A stretch of DNA of 38,015 bases from an uncultured Myxococcaceae bacterium (GCA_945952225.1 CAMFHP010000082.1:1-38015); one strand, 5' to 3'; shown: positions 15,117-23,359, counted from the stretch's first letter. Translations and numbers: made by a program. Notes: a model not told the origin generated them from the letters alone.

Positions 15117-16493
15117 TCAGCTCCGGGTGATCCAACGGCCCGTGGGCGAGGGGAGAAACGTGTGCCCGTCGTAGACGCGCGCGCCGCGCACCCAGGTGCC
15201 GCGCACCACGCCGTCGAGCGTGCGGCCCTCGTAGGGCGTGAGCTTGTTGCGATGGTGGATGAACGGCGCCGTGACCGTCGTCTGCGCCGCGTCGTCGAGC
15301 AGCACGAGGTCGGCGTCGTAGCCCTCGGCGATGCGTCCCTTGCGGCCGTGGAGGCCCGCGTGACGCGCCGGTCGCTCGCACATCCACTGAGCCATGTGGT
15401 GCAGCCCGAAGCCGCGCCGACGGGCCTCGGTCCACACGGCGGCGAAGCTGAACTGCAGGCCCGCGATGCCGCCCCACGCGCTCATGAAGTCGCCCTCGTC
15501 GAGGCGCTTGAGATCGGGCGTGCACGGCGAGTGATCGCTCACGACCATGGTGATGAGCCCGTCTTCGAGCGCGGCCCACAGGCGCTCGCGGTTGTCGCGC
15601 TCGCGAATGGGCGGCGCGCACTTGTACCAGGTTGCGCCGTCGGGCACCTCCTCGGCGTCGAAGTGGAGGTAGTGCGGCGCGGTCTCGGCGGTGAGCGGGA
15701 GGCCCTCATCGCGCGCGCGGGCCAGCGTTTCGAGCGCGCCCGACGACGAGAGGTGCACGATGTGAATGGGCGTGCGCGTCTCGCGGCAGAGCGCGTAGAG
15801 GAGCTCGATGGCCTGGTCTTCCGCAGCGCGCGGGCGGGAGCGCACGTAGGTGCGGTAGCTGCGCGGATCGGGCGGCGGCACCTCGGCGGCCATCTCCGCG
15901 GCGGCCACATCGAGGGGACCGGGCAGCTCGGCGTGCACCATGAACACGGCCTCGGTGCCGTGGATCTGCTTGAGCGCCGCGCGCACGTCGTCGGCCTGCA
16001 CGTACGGAAACTCGTCGACGCCCGACGGAACGAGGAAGCACTTGAACCCCATGGCGCCCTCGCGGAGCACCTTCGCGAGGCCCTGCGCATCGCCCGTGGT
16101 GTTCTCGGGAATCGCCCCGCCCCACAGGCCCACGTCGACGGCCACGCGGCCTTCGAGGGACTCCTTCTTCACGGTCACACCGCGCGCGCTCGTCGCCGGC
16201 GGAATGCTGTTGAGCGGCATGTCGACGACGGTGGTGATGCCCCCCGCCGCGGCCGCGCGCGTGGCGCTCTCGAAGCCCTCCCACGGGGTGCGTCCGGGCT
16301 CGTTGATGTGCACGTGCGTGTCGACCACGCCGGGCATGAGCGCGCACGGTCCCGCGTCGATCACGGGGGCGCCCGCGGGCACGTCGTCGTAGTGCGAGAC
16401 GCGCGCGATGCGACCCTCTCGCACGTGCACGGTGGCGGGTCGCACGCCGTCGGAGAAGACCACGCGCGCGGCGCGGAAGATCGTTTCGTTCAT
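15117..16493 (-). CDS. allB: allantoinase
   Basis: This 458-residue amidohydrolase opens the hydantoin ring of allantoin to give allantoate. It has the binuclear metal site of the cyclic-amidohydrolase family: His60 and His62 in DTHVHINEPGR, Lys151 in MGFKCFL (the residue carbamylated in this family), downstream His residues in HAELPG and HIVHLSSSG, and Asp in VSDHSPC. YLHFDAEEVPDGATWYKCAPP is also typical. Length matches AllB (about 450). ATG 16493 (MNETIFRAARV) is chosen; the extension upstream reads into the intergenic gap. It lies 59 bases after puuD and is probably in the same operon. Confidence 0.95.
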   Translation of the reverse strand: MNETIFRAARVVFSDGVRPATVHVREGRIARVSHYDDVPAGAPVIDAGPCALMPGVVDTHVHINEPGRTPWEGFESATRAAAAGGITTVVDMPLNSIPPATSARGVTVKKESLEGRVAVDVGLWGGAIPENTTGDAQGLAKVLREGAMGFKCFLVPSGVDEFPYVQADDVRAALKQIHGTEAVFMVHAELPGPLDVAAAEMAAEVPPPDPRSYRTYVRSRPRAAEDQAIELLYALCRETRTPIHIVHLSSSGALETLARARDEGLPLTAETAPHYLHFDAEEVPDGATWYKCAPPIRERDNRERLWAALEDGLITMVVSDHSPCTPDLKRLDEGDFMSAWGGIAGLQFSFAAVWTEARRRGFGLHHMAQWMCERPARHAGLHGRKGRIAEGYDADLVLLDDAAQTTVTAPFIHHRNKLTPYEGRTLDGVVRGTWVRGARVYDGHTFLPSPTGRWITRS

Positions 16494-16552
16494 GGGCGTC
16501 CTCTGTGCGGTGCGAGAGGGGAGGGGGATGCAGAGGGCAGTGAAGTGCGCGC

Positions 16553-17755
16553 TCAGTCTTCGGGCGCGCCCTGGTCGATCCACGCGCCGATGCGGGCGCG
16601 CTCGGCGTCGGTGATGTTGGTCACGTTGCCGAGGGGCATGTTGCGCAGGCTCACGACGCGGAGCTTGATGCGGTCCTTGAGGCGCGCGACCTGCTCATGC
16701 TCTTCGAGCACGATGCCGTTGGGCGGCGCGCGGAACGCGGGGTCCGTGGGAAAGCGCGAGTGACAGCGCTGACATCGCGCCTGAAAGATAGGCTCCACGT
16801 CGCTCCACGCGACGGGTTGTGTGCCCGCGGGGAGGTGCCGTCGCGGGTGCAGGCCCTCGGGATGCGCGAAGAACCACAGCGCCGCGACGCACGTGACGAA
16901 GAACGTGGCCGTCGCGGGGAGGAGCCACTGCCGGTACGTGAACCGGATGTTCATCAGGTGACGGATGAGCGCACTCCCGAGCGAGAGCACCAGCAGCACG
17001 AGCCAGTTGAGCGCGTGGCCGAAGGTCGTCGGAAAGTGGTTGCTCAACATGATGAAGAGCAGCGGAAACGTGAGGTAGTTGTTGTGAATCGAGCGCTGCT
17101 TCGCCTGGTATCCGATGGCCGGGTCCTGCGGGCGCCCCGACTCCGTGGCGGCCACGAGCTCGCGCTGCGACGGGATGATCACGAACCACACGTTGCCGGT
17201 CATGATCGTGCCGAGCATGACGCCCACGTGCATGTACGCCGCGCGCCCCGAGAGCCAGTGGAACTGCACCCACGAGAGCGCGAGCACCGAGAGCACGTTG
17301 AGGGCGAAGGCGAGCTGCGGACGGCGTCCGATGGGCGAGCGCCACACGAGGTCGTAGGCGAGCCACGCGCCCACGATGGTGCCGATGCCGAGCGCGACGG
17401 AGCCCGCGGGCGAGATGCGCGACACCGCGGGATCGGTCATCAGCGAGGCCCCGCCCATGTAGTACACGAGCACGAGGAGCGAGATGCCGCTGAGCCAGGT
17501 GATCCCGTTCTGCCACTTGAACCAGTGGAGGGTCTTGGGCATCTGGCCCGGCGCGAGGTGCTTCTTCTCGACCTGGTAGAACCCGCCGCTGTGCACCATC
17601 CAGATCTCGCCGATGAGACCCTCCTTCGGGTCGTCGGGGAGCACGAGGTTGCGGTCGAGCCAGTTGAAGAGCATCGAGTTGCCAATCCACATGATGCCCG
17701 CGATCAGGTGGACCCACCGCGCGACGAGGTGGAGCAACTCCGTCAGGTTCGCCAT
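16553..17755 (-). CDS. puuD: membrane urate hydroxylase with C-terminal cytochrome c domain
   Basis: This 400-residue protein matches PuuD. An N-terminal region has several membrane helices and conserved His (HLVARWVHLIAGIMWIGNS, HSGGFYQVEKK, HNNYLTFPLLFIMLSNHFP). The C-terminal periplasmic cytochrome c domain has heme motif CQRCHS near residue 330 and a possible Met ligand in MPLGNVT. Known PuuD proteins oxidise urate to 5-hydroxyisourate and pass electrons to the respiratory chain through the cytochrome, so no H2O2 is made, unlike soluble uricases. It is the first gene of the puuD-allB-alc/uraD-uraH operon and has a promoter just before its ATG. Confidence 0.93.
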   Translation of the reverse strand: MANLTELLHLVARWVHLIAGIMWIGNSMLFNWLDRNLVLPDDPKEGLIGEIWMVHSGGFYQVEKKHLAPGQMPKTLHWFKWQNGITWLSGISLLVLVYYMGGASLMTDPAVSRISPAGSVALGIGTIVGAWLAYDLVWRSPIGRRPQLAFALNVLSVLALSWVQFHWLSGRAAYMHVGVMLGTIMTGNVWFVIIPSQRELVAATESGRPQDPAIGYQAKQRSIHNNYLTFPLLFIMLSNHFPTTFGHALNWLVLLVLSLGSALIRHLMNIRFTYRQWLLPATATFFVTCVAALWFFAHPEGLHPRRHLPAGTQPVAWSDVEPIFQARCQRCHSRFPTDPAFRAPPNGIVLEEHEQVARLKDRIKLRVVSLRNMPLGNVTNITDAERARIGAWIDQGAPED

Positions 17756-17762
17756 GTCGGCG

Positions 17763-17791
17763 ACGCTAGCGCAACAGAACGGTGACGCGAA
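17763..17791 (-). promoter_or_regulatory. candidate promoter of the puuD operon
   Basis: On the minus strand TTCGCG (17786-17791), a 17-base spacer and TAGCGT (17763-17768) lie upstream, with only 7 bases from the -10 to the puuD ATG. The -35 is weak. The -10 overlaps the 8-base palindrome CGCTAGCG, a possible operator half. No known urate-regulator site was recognised. Confidence 0.4.
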
Positions 17792-17800
17792 CGGTGTTCC

Positions 17801-19402
17801 TCACACGGGGCGGGTGCGCACGGTGAGTTCAAAGTTGGCGCGGTTCCCGTCGCCGCCGTCGCGCACGTACACGATGTACCAACCCGGTTGAAGCAGCCGC
17901 GAGAGCGTCTCGCGCGGAGCCGTGCCGCGCGCCGACGCGAGAATCTCGCCGCGGATGTCGCGCAGTTCGAGATCGAGGTCGCTGCGATCGGCGCGCGTGC
18001 CGCTGCCCTGGATGCGCAGCTCGAGGTTGATCCACGCGCGGGCGGGGATGTTCACGCGGTACACGCGGATCGCGTCGAGGCCGTTCTCGGGCCGTCGCGC
18101 GCCGCCGCTCGGGGCGGGGTCCGTGAGTCCGTCGATCTTGTCGGCCACACGCGCGGGCACGGTGAGATCGAGGGGCCATTGCGCACCGGGCGAGGCCGCG
18201 AGCATGGCCTCGGGCTCCTGCGTGGCGCGGAGCATCGCGGCGAGCGCATCGGTCGAGACGAGGGCGTCGCGCGTGGCGTTGTTGGCGAGCGTCTGCGGTG
18301 CGGTGATGAAGCGCAGAAAGCTCGCGAGGCAGGGGAACGCGCCGGGCTGACGGTTCATGTCGACCATCGCGCGGAGCAGCGCCGCGGGGTCGAGCGCGAG
18401 GCCGTCGCGGTCGCGGTCTTCGTAGCCGTTGGCGCCGTCGATGAGGTCCCAGAGCACATCGGAGACGCTGTTCTCCGCACCGTTGCCGCGCGGCCCCATG
18501 GAGCGTTCGAGGTCGTGGTCGACGCGGAGGCTCCCCGAGGGCTCGATGCCGATGGTGTCTTGATAGCGCGGGTCGTTGCGCACGGCCGACGAGAACCACG
18601 TCGCGCGCCCCTCTTCCCACGCGAGGCCCGGGTCGAGGAGCACGTTCGAGGGGTGCGTTCCGCCCGTCGACGAGTTCGTGCTGAGACGGTCCATCACGAA
18701 GTGCCCGACCTCGTGAAGGATGATCCCCTCGTCGTGCTCGTCGGTGTCGGTGGTGCTCTGTCGTCCGCGCTCGCCGCCGAGCAGTTCGAGCATGAAGCGG
18801 TTCGAGTGCGCCGGTCGCTCGCCGCGGTAGTAGCTCCACTCCGTCGTGATGCCGCGGCCCCAGTACACGATGAGCGGCGGGAGCGTGTCGCCCGTCCATC
18901 GTTGCACCGCTTCGAGCCCGCGGAGCACGGTGTCGACGATGTGCAGCGCGCCCGCCATGCCCGACGGATCGCTGTCGCGCACGTCGACCGTCATCGGCGC
19001 ATCACCCATTGCGAGCGGCACGCGGAGTTCGTGATCGCGGCGCAGGTCCTGATCCGGCGAGCACGACGTGTCGAGTCCATTCTCGTGGGCGTGGGCGCGC
19101 ACCGCGAGCTGCGTGGTCGCCGCGGGAACGGAGCACGCGAAGTGTCCCGTCGCGTCGGTCGCACACTCGGCGAGCGCGTGTCCCTCGCGGTCGAGTGCGG
19201 CCACGGTGACGAAGCGCGCAGGACGCATCTCGCCCTCGCGCGACGCGCCGCCGTGCGTGGGGCGCCGGGCCTCGTAGCGCACCGTGCCCGCGAGCGCGCG
19301 GGGCGGTCCCGGCGGCGGCTGCGTGACGGGCACGAGCGCGGCGCGGGCGGTGGTGGTGCAGGCAGCGAGGAGCGAGAGCGCGGCGAGGGAGGGGAGTCGC
19401 AT
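17801..19402 (-). CDS. exported zinc metallopeptidase-like lipoprotein
   Basis: The 533-residue product has a lipoprotein signal (LLAAC, Cys15), a transthyretin-like N-terminal domain (about 38-135) and a gluzincin-type core. HEVGH at 230-234 supplies two zinc-binding His and the catalytic Glu. WEEGRATW at about 262-269 supplies the third ligand Glu. The C-terminal ~115 residues resemble a bacterial pre-peptidase C-terminal (PPC) beta domain, ending in WYIVYVRDGGDGN. I cannot assign a MEROPS family or substrate. Location is probably the cell surface or periplasm. A TACGCT hexamer lies 12 bases before the ATG on the minus strand. The gene is separated from puuD by 45 bases and may read into it, but puuD has its own promoter. 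Confidence 0.82.
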   Translation of the reverse strand: MRLPSLAALSLLAACTTTARAALVPVTQPPPGPPRALAGTVRYEARRPTHGGASREGEMRPARFVTVAALDREGHALAECATDATGHFACSVPAATTQLAVRAHAHENGLDTSCSPDQDLRRDHELRVPLAMGDAPMTVDVRDSDPSGMAGALHIVDTVLRGLEAVQRWTGDTLPPLIVYWGRGITTEWSYYRGERPAHSNRFMLELLGGERGRQSTTDTDEHDEGIILHEVGHFVMDRLSTNSSTGGTHPSNVLLDPGLAWEEGRATWFSSAVRNDPRYQDTIGIEPSGSLRVDHDLERSMGPRGNGAENSVSDVLWDLIDGANGYEDRDRDGLALDPAALLRAMVDMNRQPGAFPCLASFLRFITAPQTLANNATRDALVSTDALAAMLRATQEPEAMLAASPGAQWPLDLTVPARVADKIDGLTDPAPSGGARRPENGLDAIRVYRVNIPARAWINLELRIQGSGTRADRSDLDLELRDIRGEILASARGTAPRETLSRLLQPGWYIVYVRDGGDGNRANFELTVRTRPV

Positions 19403-19461
19403 GACGGGCGGCGCAGCGTACCGCAGGGCTCCGTCACGCGACGGCAGAAGCTGTGGGGCTA

Positions 19462-19473
19462 CGCACGAGTGCG
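19462..19473. other. 12-bp palindrome upstream of the Cys-rich peptide gene
   Basis: CGCAC-GA-GTGCG lies in the 190-base divergent gap between the metallopeptidase and the Cys-rich peptide genes. It could be an operator. In DNA this GC-rich such palindromes occur by chance, so the call is weak. The rest of the gap shows only the Shine-Dalgarno site described separately. Confidence 0.2.
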
Positions 19474-19577
19474 CTGCGTCGCGCAGAAATCGTCACCGTC
19501 GGGCTTCAACCGCGCGCGGCGTCGACCGCTTCAACGGAACGCAAACCCCAACCGCACGGACCCGGTTCCGCCCACGC

Positions 19578-19583
19578 AGGAGG
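19578..19583 (+). promoter_or_regulatory. Shine-Dalgarno site of the Cys-rich peptide gene
   Basis: A full AGGAGG ends 9 bases before ATG 19593. It is the strongest ribosome-binding site I noticed in the window and suggests high translation of this small secreted protein. Confidence 0.65.
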
Positions 19584-19592
19584 CCCACGCCC

Positions 19593-19892
19593 ATGATCGC
19601 TCGTCGCTACGCATTCCTCTCGCTCGCCGCGTTCCTCGTCACCGCCGGTGTCTCGTACGACGGCGCGTCGTCGCGCGGTTCGGTGTCGCTCGTGCCGTCG
19701 GCGGGCGCGCAGGGCCTCACATGCTTCACCCGCTGCAACGGCAACGACGCCGCGTGCCGGAGCAGCTGCGAAGAGAACGTCGGCGACTGCCTCCAGTCGG
19801 GCTACGGCGAAGAGCTCTGTCGTCGCAGCCGCGGCGCGTGCATCACCCAGTGCACCGAGGTCCGCGTCACCTGCGAACGCGCCTGTCTGTGA
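19593..19892 (+). CDS. secreted ten-cysteine peptide
   Basis: The 99-residue precursor starts with a signal peptide (MIARRYAFLSLAAFLVTAG) and a Ser/Ala-rich stretch ending in AGAQG. The mature region of about 53 residues has ten Cys arranged C3C6C3C6C9C6C3C6C3C, where numbers are intervening residues. The four CxxxC pairs are CFTRC, CRSSC, CITQC and CERAC. This regular helical spacing suggests disulphide-stapled helical hairpins, a fold also used by plant alpha-hairpinins, but homology is not implied. I do not recognise a named family. Possible roles are predation toxin, inhibitor or envelope protein. Translation should be strong because of the AGGAGG site. Confidence 0.8.
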   Translation: MIARRYAFLSLAAFLVTAGVSYDGASSRGSVSLVPSAGAQGLTCFTRCNGNDAACRSSCEENVGDCLQSGYGEELCRRSRGACITQCTEVRVTCERACL

Positions 19893-19947
19893 GCGCACCG
19901 CGGCCCACGCGCGGCCACCCAGCGCACCCTCCCACCTTGCGCGCGCA

Positions 19948-20487
19948 TCACGTCGCGCGATGGCTCGCGTAGAGCGCCACCACCAGCGTCAGAACCACCA
20001 GCCACGCGAGCGACACGGCCGCGAGGATCCACACGCTCCGTGACGTCGTCGGCGCGTCGGTGACCGCCACCGGCACGGGCACAGGACGCGGCGGAAGCGG
20101 CGGCGTCCACGCGCCCGGCGACGTCTGCGGAAGCACGAACGCAGGCGTCGGACGCGTCGCCGCGAGGCCCGCGGGACGCACGGGCGAGAGCGTTCCGATC
20201 GGGAGCGTCGCGGGCGCGTCGGGGGTGAGCGCCGCGGGATCGACGGTGCCCGGACGCGTGTCGGCGAGGCGCATCGCGGGTGCGACCGCGAGGAGCACGG
20301 GCGTGCCATCGGCGCAGGTGACCTCGGCGCTCCACGCATCGGCGTGCGACGCGCGGGTGTCGAGCGTCGCATCGACCGCGGGCGGCACTTCGACGGTGTC
20401 GCGCGTGGGCGCGGGCGTCTCGTCGGACCACGCGCTGCGAAGGTCCTCGCGCGGCGGTCGTGCGTGCGGTGGGCGCGGTGGATCCAC
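19948..20487 (-). CDS. Pro/Ala-rich tail-anchored membrane protein
   Basis: The 179-residue product is low-complexity and rich in Pro, Ala, Thr and Asp (for example PPLPPRPVPVPVAV). A single membrane segment near the C-terminus (VWILAAVSLAWLVVLTLVVALY) is followed by only a few residues. The topology, with a long cytoplasmic Pro-rich domain and a C-terminal anchor, resembles the partial protein at the right edge of the window. No domain is recognised. The start GTG 20487 is not well supported. It is divergent from the second kinase, with 117 bases between them. Confidence 0.55.
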   Translation of the reverse strand: MDPPRPPHARPPREDLRSAWSDETPAPTRDTVEVPPAVDATLDTRASHADAWSAEVTCADGTPVLLAVAPAMRLADTRPGTVDPAALTPDAPATLPIGTLSPVRPAGLAATRPTPAFVLPQTSPGAWTPPLPPRPVPVPVAVTDAPTTSRSVWILAAVSLAWLVVLTLVVALYASHRAT

Positions 20488-20572
20488 GGCGAGCGCGCAT
20501 CGTCACACGGCCTCGCGCGGCGGGGCAACGGGGGCGCGCACGCAGAACGCGACGGCGCGCACGCGAGCCCTG

Positions 20573-20608
20573 TATGCTCCGCGGGTCGTGAGGTTCGAGA
20601 CGCCGTGA
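20573..20608 (+). promoter_or_regulatory. -10 element and 6-codon leader ORF before kinase
   Basis: TATGCT (20573-20578) is followed after 9 bases by GTG 20588, which opens a six-codon frame (MRFETP, stop at 20606-20608). Its TGA overlaps the kinase GTG at 20605 as GTGA. With the usual 6-8 bases from the -10 to the start of transcription, the tiny frame would be leaderless and could couple translation to the kinase. I found no good -35. Confidence 0.35.
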
Positions 20609-22407
20609 CCGAGGAGCAGAAACATCCCGCCGAGGCGTGGGTGGGCCGGGTGGTGGCCGACAAGTACCGCACCGTGCGGGTGCTCGGACTCGGTGGCCAC
20701 GGGGCGGTCTTCGAAGCGGTGAACACCTGGACGGAGCGGCGCGTCGCGTTGAAGCTCCTCGTGGGCGCGGCGACGCTGCACCCGGAGATCTCCGAGCGCT
20801 TCTTTCGCGAGGCGCGCGCGTCGACGCGGGTGACCCACCCCGCGATCGTCGAGGTGCTCGACATGGGGCGCGACCCCCACGACGGCACGCTCTTTCTCGT
20901 GCAGGAACTCCTCGACGGCGAAGACCTCCGCGACGTGCTCCGCCGTGATCGCACCATCGATCCGCACGTGCTGATCGAGCTCCTCGCGCCGGTGCTCGAC
21001 GCGCTCTCGACCGCACACCTCGCGGGCGTGGTGCATCGCGACCTCAAGCCCGCCAACATCTTTCTCGCCCGTCAGCGCGACGGACGCATCGCCGCGAAGG
21101 TCATCGACTTCGGCGTCGCGAGCATGAACGAGGGCGCGGGCGGCGCGCAGGAGCTCACGAGTGCGGGCGCCCTCCTCGGCACGCCCGACTACATGGCGCC
21201 CGAGCAGGCGCGGGGCGAGCGCGCGACGGGCCAGAGCGACGTGTGGGCCATGGGCGTGGTGCTCTACGAAGCGCTCGCGGGGCAGCGTCCGTTCCGCGCG
21301 CAGGGCGCCCACGCGATGCTGCTCAAGGTCATCGCCGACGATCCGCCGCCGCTCACCTCGGTGGCGCCCGGCGTGCCCGCGTCGCTCGCCGAGCTCGTGC
21401 ACCGCGCGCTGCGCCGCGACCCCGCCGAACGATGGACCTCGATGGCCTCGCTCCGCGACGCGCTCTCGCGCTGGGCCGAGTCGAACCCGCGCGCTGCGGG
21501 CGCCAACGAGGTCACGCCGCAGACGCAGCTCGCGCCGACCTTCGACCCCGGCGACGCCACGCCCGTCTCCCTCGAAGCGCCCGACATGGGCGACCAGACC
21601 CTCGCGGTGCAGCTCCCCGAGCACGCGCACTACGCGGGCGGCGATGTCACCGATGAAGCCACGCGCCTCCGCAGCGCGCCCGTCTCCTCGCCCGTCGCAG
21701 CGCCCTCGATGCCCACCGCGCCGCCGGTGATCTCCGTCGCACCCCCCGCGCCGTCACGTTCGTCGTCGTCGCGCGCTCCCATCGTCGCAGCGGTCGCGGT
21801 CGCGGCCTCGCTCATCGGCGCGGCCCTCTACTTCGTGCGTGTGCGCGCGTCGATGCCCACACGGCGCGCCGTCGCAACGGTGCCCGAGATCGAGCCTCCG
21901 CCCACGCCCTCGCCGCCCGCGGCCACCGCGCCCGCTCTGCCCGTCGTGGTTCCCGCGCCCCCGCAGCTCGTGGCGCCTGCGTCTCCCCCGACGCCAGGCC
22001 CCATCGCGCGCGACGCGTCGGTGATCGCCGACGCATCGATCGCGCCTCGCATCGTGCGTGCGGTGCCGCGCCCCGTGGTGCCGACGCGCGACCTGCCCGA
22101 GCCCCAGGAGATGCGCGCGCTCTTTCAATCCGCGACCCCCGCGGTGCGCGCGTGTGTGGGAACGGGCGGTGCGACCTTGCTGGTCACCTCGCGCGTGCTC
22201 GGCGCGTCGGGGCGCGTGACCAACGTGCAGATCTCCTCGCCGTGGACGAACTCGCCCATCGGCGTGTGCGTCGCGAACGTGATCCGACGGCTGCACGTCG
22301 CGCCCTTCCGTCAGGATGGGCTCGATTTTTCGTGGCCGTACGTGATCCCCCCCGGCGCGACCCCCGCCGCGCCGACGGCTACAGGTACCGCGCGTCGCGC
22401 GCCGTGA
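20605..22407 (+). CDS. Ser/Thr protein kinase with exported AgmX-like tail
   Basis: This 600-residue kinase has its catalytic domain at about 21-290: glycine loop GLGGHGAVFEA, Lys50 in VALKLL, Glu69, HRDLKPANIF with Asp146, IDFG and APEQ. All the residues needed for activity are present. There is no zinc ribbon, unlike the kinase at 3722. A Pro/Ala linker leads to a membrane segment at about 393-413. A second Pro-rich stalk follows, then a C-terminal domain (about 500-590) with two conserved Cys and the GRVTNVQIS and CVANVIRRL elements of the AgmX/PglI-type tail, closely related in pattern to the kinase at 3722. GTG 20605 is chosen because earlier in-frame codons lie upstream of the -10. The last 29 bases overlap the convergent TPR gene. 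Confidence 0.93.
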   Translation: MTEEQKHPAEAWVGRVVADKYRTVRVLGLGGHGAVFEAVNTWTERRVALKLLVGAATLHPEISERFFREARASTRVTHPAIVEVLDMGRDPHDGTLFLVQELLDGEDLRDVLRRDRTIDPHVLIELLAPVLDALSTAHLAGVVHRDLKPANIFLARQRDGRIAAKVIDFGVASMNEGAGGAQELTSAGALLGTPDYMAPEQARGERATGQSDVWAMGVVLYEALAGQRPFRAQGAHAMLLKVIADDPPPLTSVAPGVPASLAELVHRALRRDPAERWTSMASLRDALSRWAESNPRAAGANEVTPQTQLAPTFDPGDATPVSLEAPDMGDQTLAVQLPEHAHYAGGDVTDEATRLRSAPVSSPVAAPSMPTAPPVISVAPPAPSRSSSSRAPIVAAVAVAASLIGAALYFVRVRASMPTRRAVATVPEIEPPPTPSPPAATAPALPVVVPAPPQLVAPASPPTPGPIARDASVIADASIAPRIVRAVPRPVVPTRDLPEPQEMRALFQSATPAVRACVGTGGATLLVTSRVLGASGRVTNVQISSPWTNSPIGVCVANVIRRLHVAPFRQDGLDFSWPYVIPPGATPAAPTATGTARRAP

Positions 22408-23359
22408 GGTTGATCGCGCCCTTCAGCTCGCGGAAGCGCGCCGCGAGCTCGTGGGCCCGCACCCCGTGTCGCTCGGCCACCTCACGCTGCCGCGCCGCGA
22501 CGCCGTGCACGCGCCCGATGGCGTAGTCGATCGCCGCCGCGGTGACCTCACACATGCGCGCCTTCGCGGCGAGCTCGTAGTCACGCCACATGCGCGTGGC
22601 GCGCGCGATCTCGTCGTCGGTGGCGCCCGCGCGACGGAGCTGCGCGGCGAGCACGGCCTCGTCACTCCGCGGAGCCTCGGCGGGTCGCGTGCGACGACGG
22701 GGCATCGGGGCGACGGCCTGCACCGAGGGCGTCGCGCGCTTCGACGGACGCGTGCGATGCGCGGGCGCGCCCTCTTCGAGCCACGCGAGGAGGCGCTTGA
22801 GGTCGTCGTGGTGCGGGTGCCGTTGCAGCAGCGTGCGCGTGAGGGTGATGGCCTCGGCACACTCGCCGAGACGGCCGAGGCAGTGGGCGAGCGAGGCGCC
22901 GACCTCTTCCTGCTCGGGCTGCGCGCGGTGGGCCTTGCGGAGGTACACGATCGCGTCGCCCGGCGTGTGGAGCGTCACGTCGAGCAGGTGCCCGAGGTTG
23001 TGGTTGTACCAGGGGTTGTTCGGCGACAGTGCGACGGCCCTGCGAAACGACGCGACGGCCATGCGGTGGTTGCCCTGGAGCGCCTGACAGAGCCCCATGA
23101 GCGCGTGCGCCGTGTCGTCGTCGGGGCTGTGCGCGAGGAGCCTTCGAAGATGCAACGCCGCCGACCACGGACTCGATTCGAGCTGCACCTCGGCGAGCTG
23201 GCGCCGCGCGAAGCGCGAGGCGTCGCTGTTGTCATCGGCCTTCGCGACGAGCTCTTCGAGCAGCGCAACGATCTGCTCTCGGGGACGCGACGCGCGAATG
23301 GCCTGTTCGACACGGTGCCGAAGCACCTTGAGGTCGCCCTCCGGTCCCGTGGCGTTCAT
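22379..23359 (-). CDS. TPR protein with possible C-terminal HTH
   Basis: The 326-residue product has several TPR-like repeats between about residues 30 and 200. ALMGLCQALQGNHRMAVASF, VALSPNNPWYNHNLGHLLD and GASLAHCLGRLGECAEAITL show the usual small/large residue spacing. A charged linker rich in Arg and Pro follows. The C-terminal ~90 residues are helical. AAAIDYAIGRVHGVAARQ, then REVAERHGVRAHELAARF, resembles the helix-turn-helix of cyclin-like/TFIIB-like bacterial domains, by eye only. It could link protein interaction to DNA binding. ATG 23359 is fixed by a strong promoter directly upstream; longer in-frame starts read through that promoter. Confidence 0.78.
   Translation of the reverse strand: MNATGPEGDLKVLRHRVEQAIRASRPREQIVALLEELVAKADDNSDASRFARRQLAEVQLESSPWSAALHLRRLLAHSPDDDTAHALMGLCQALQGNHRMAVASFRRAVALSPNNPWYNHNLGHLLDVTLHTPGDAIVYLRKAHRAQPEQEEVGASLAHCLGRLGECAEAITLTRTLLQRHPHHDDLKRLLAWLEEGAPAHRTRPSKRATPSVQAVAPMPRRRTRPAEAPRSDEAVLAAQLRRAGATDDEIARATRMWRDYELAAKARMCEVTAAAIDYAIGRVHGVAARQREVAERHGVRAHELAARFRELKGAINLTARDARYL

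Noticed and set aside
19557-19570. A 14-base string near 19560 that also occurs near 9045
   Set aside because: Only two copies, one inside a coding region; no sign of a mobile or regulatory repeat.
19898-19914. Hairpin CCGCG-loop-CGCGG as terminator after the Cys-rich peptide gene
   Set aside because: A five-base GC stem is expected by chance in DNA this GC-rich and no T tract follows.
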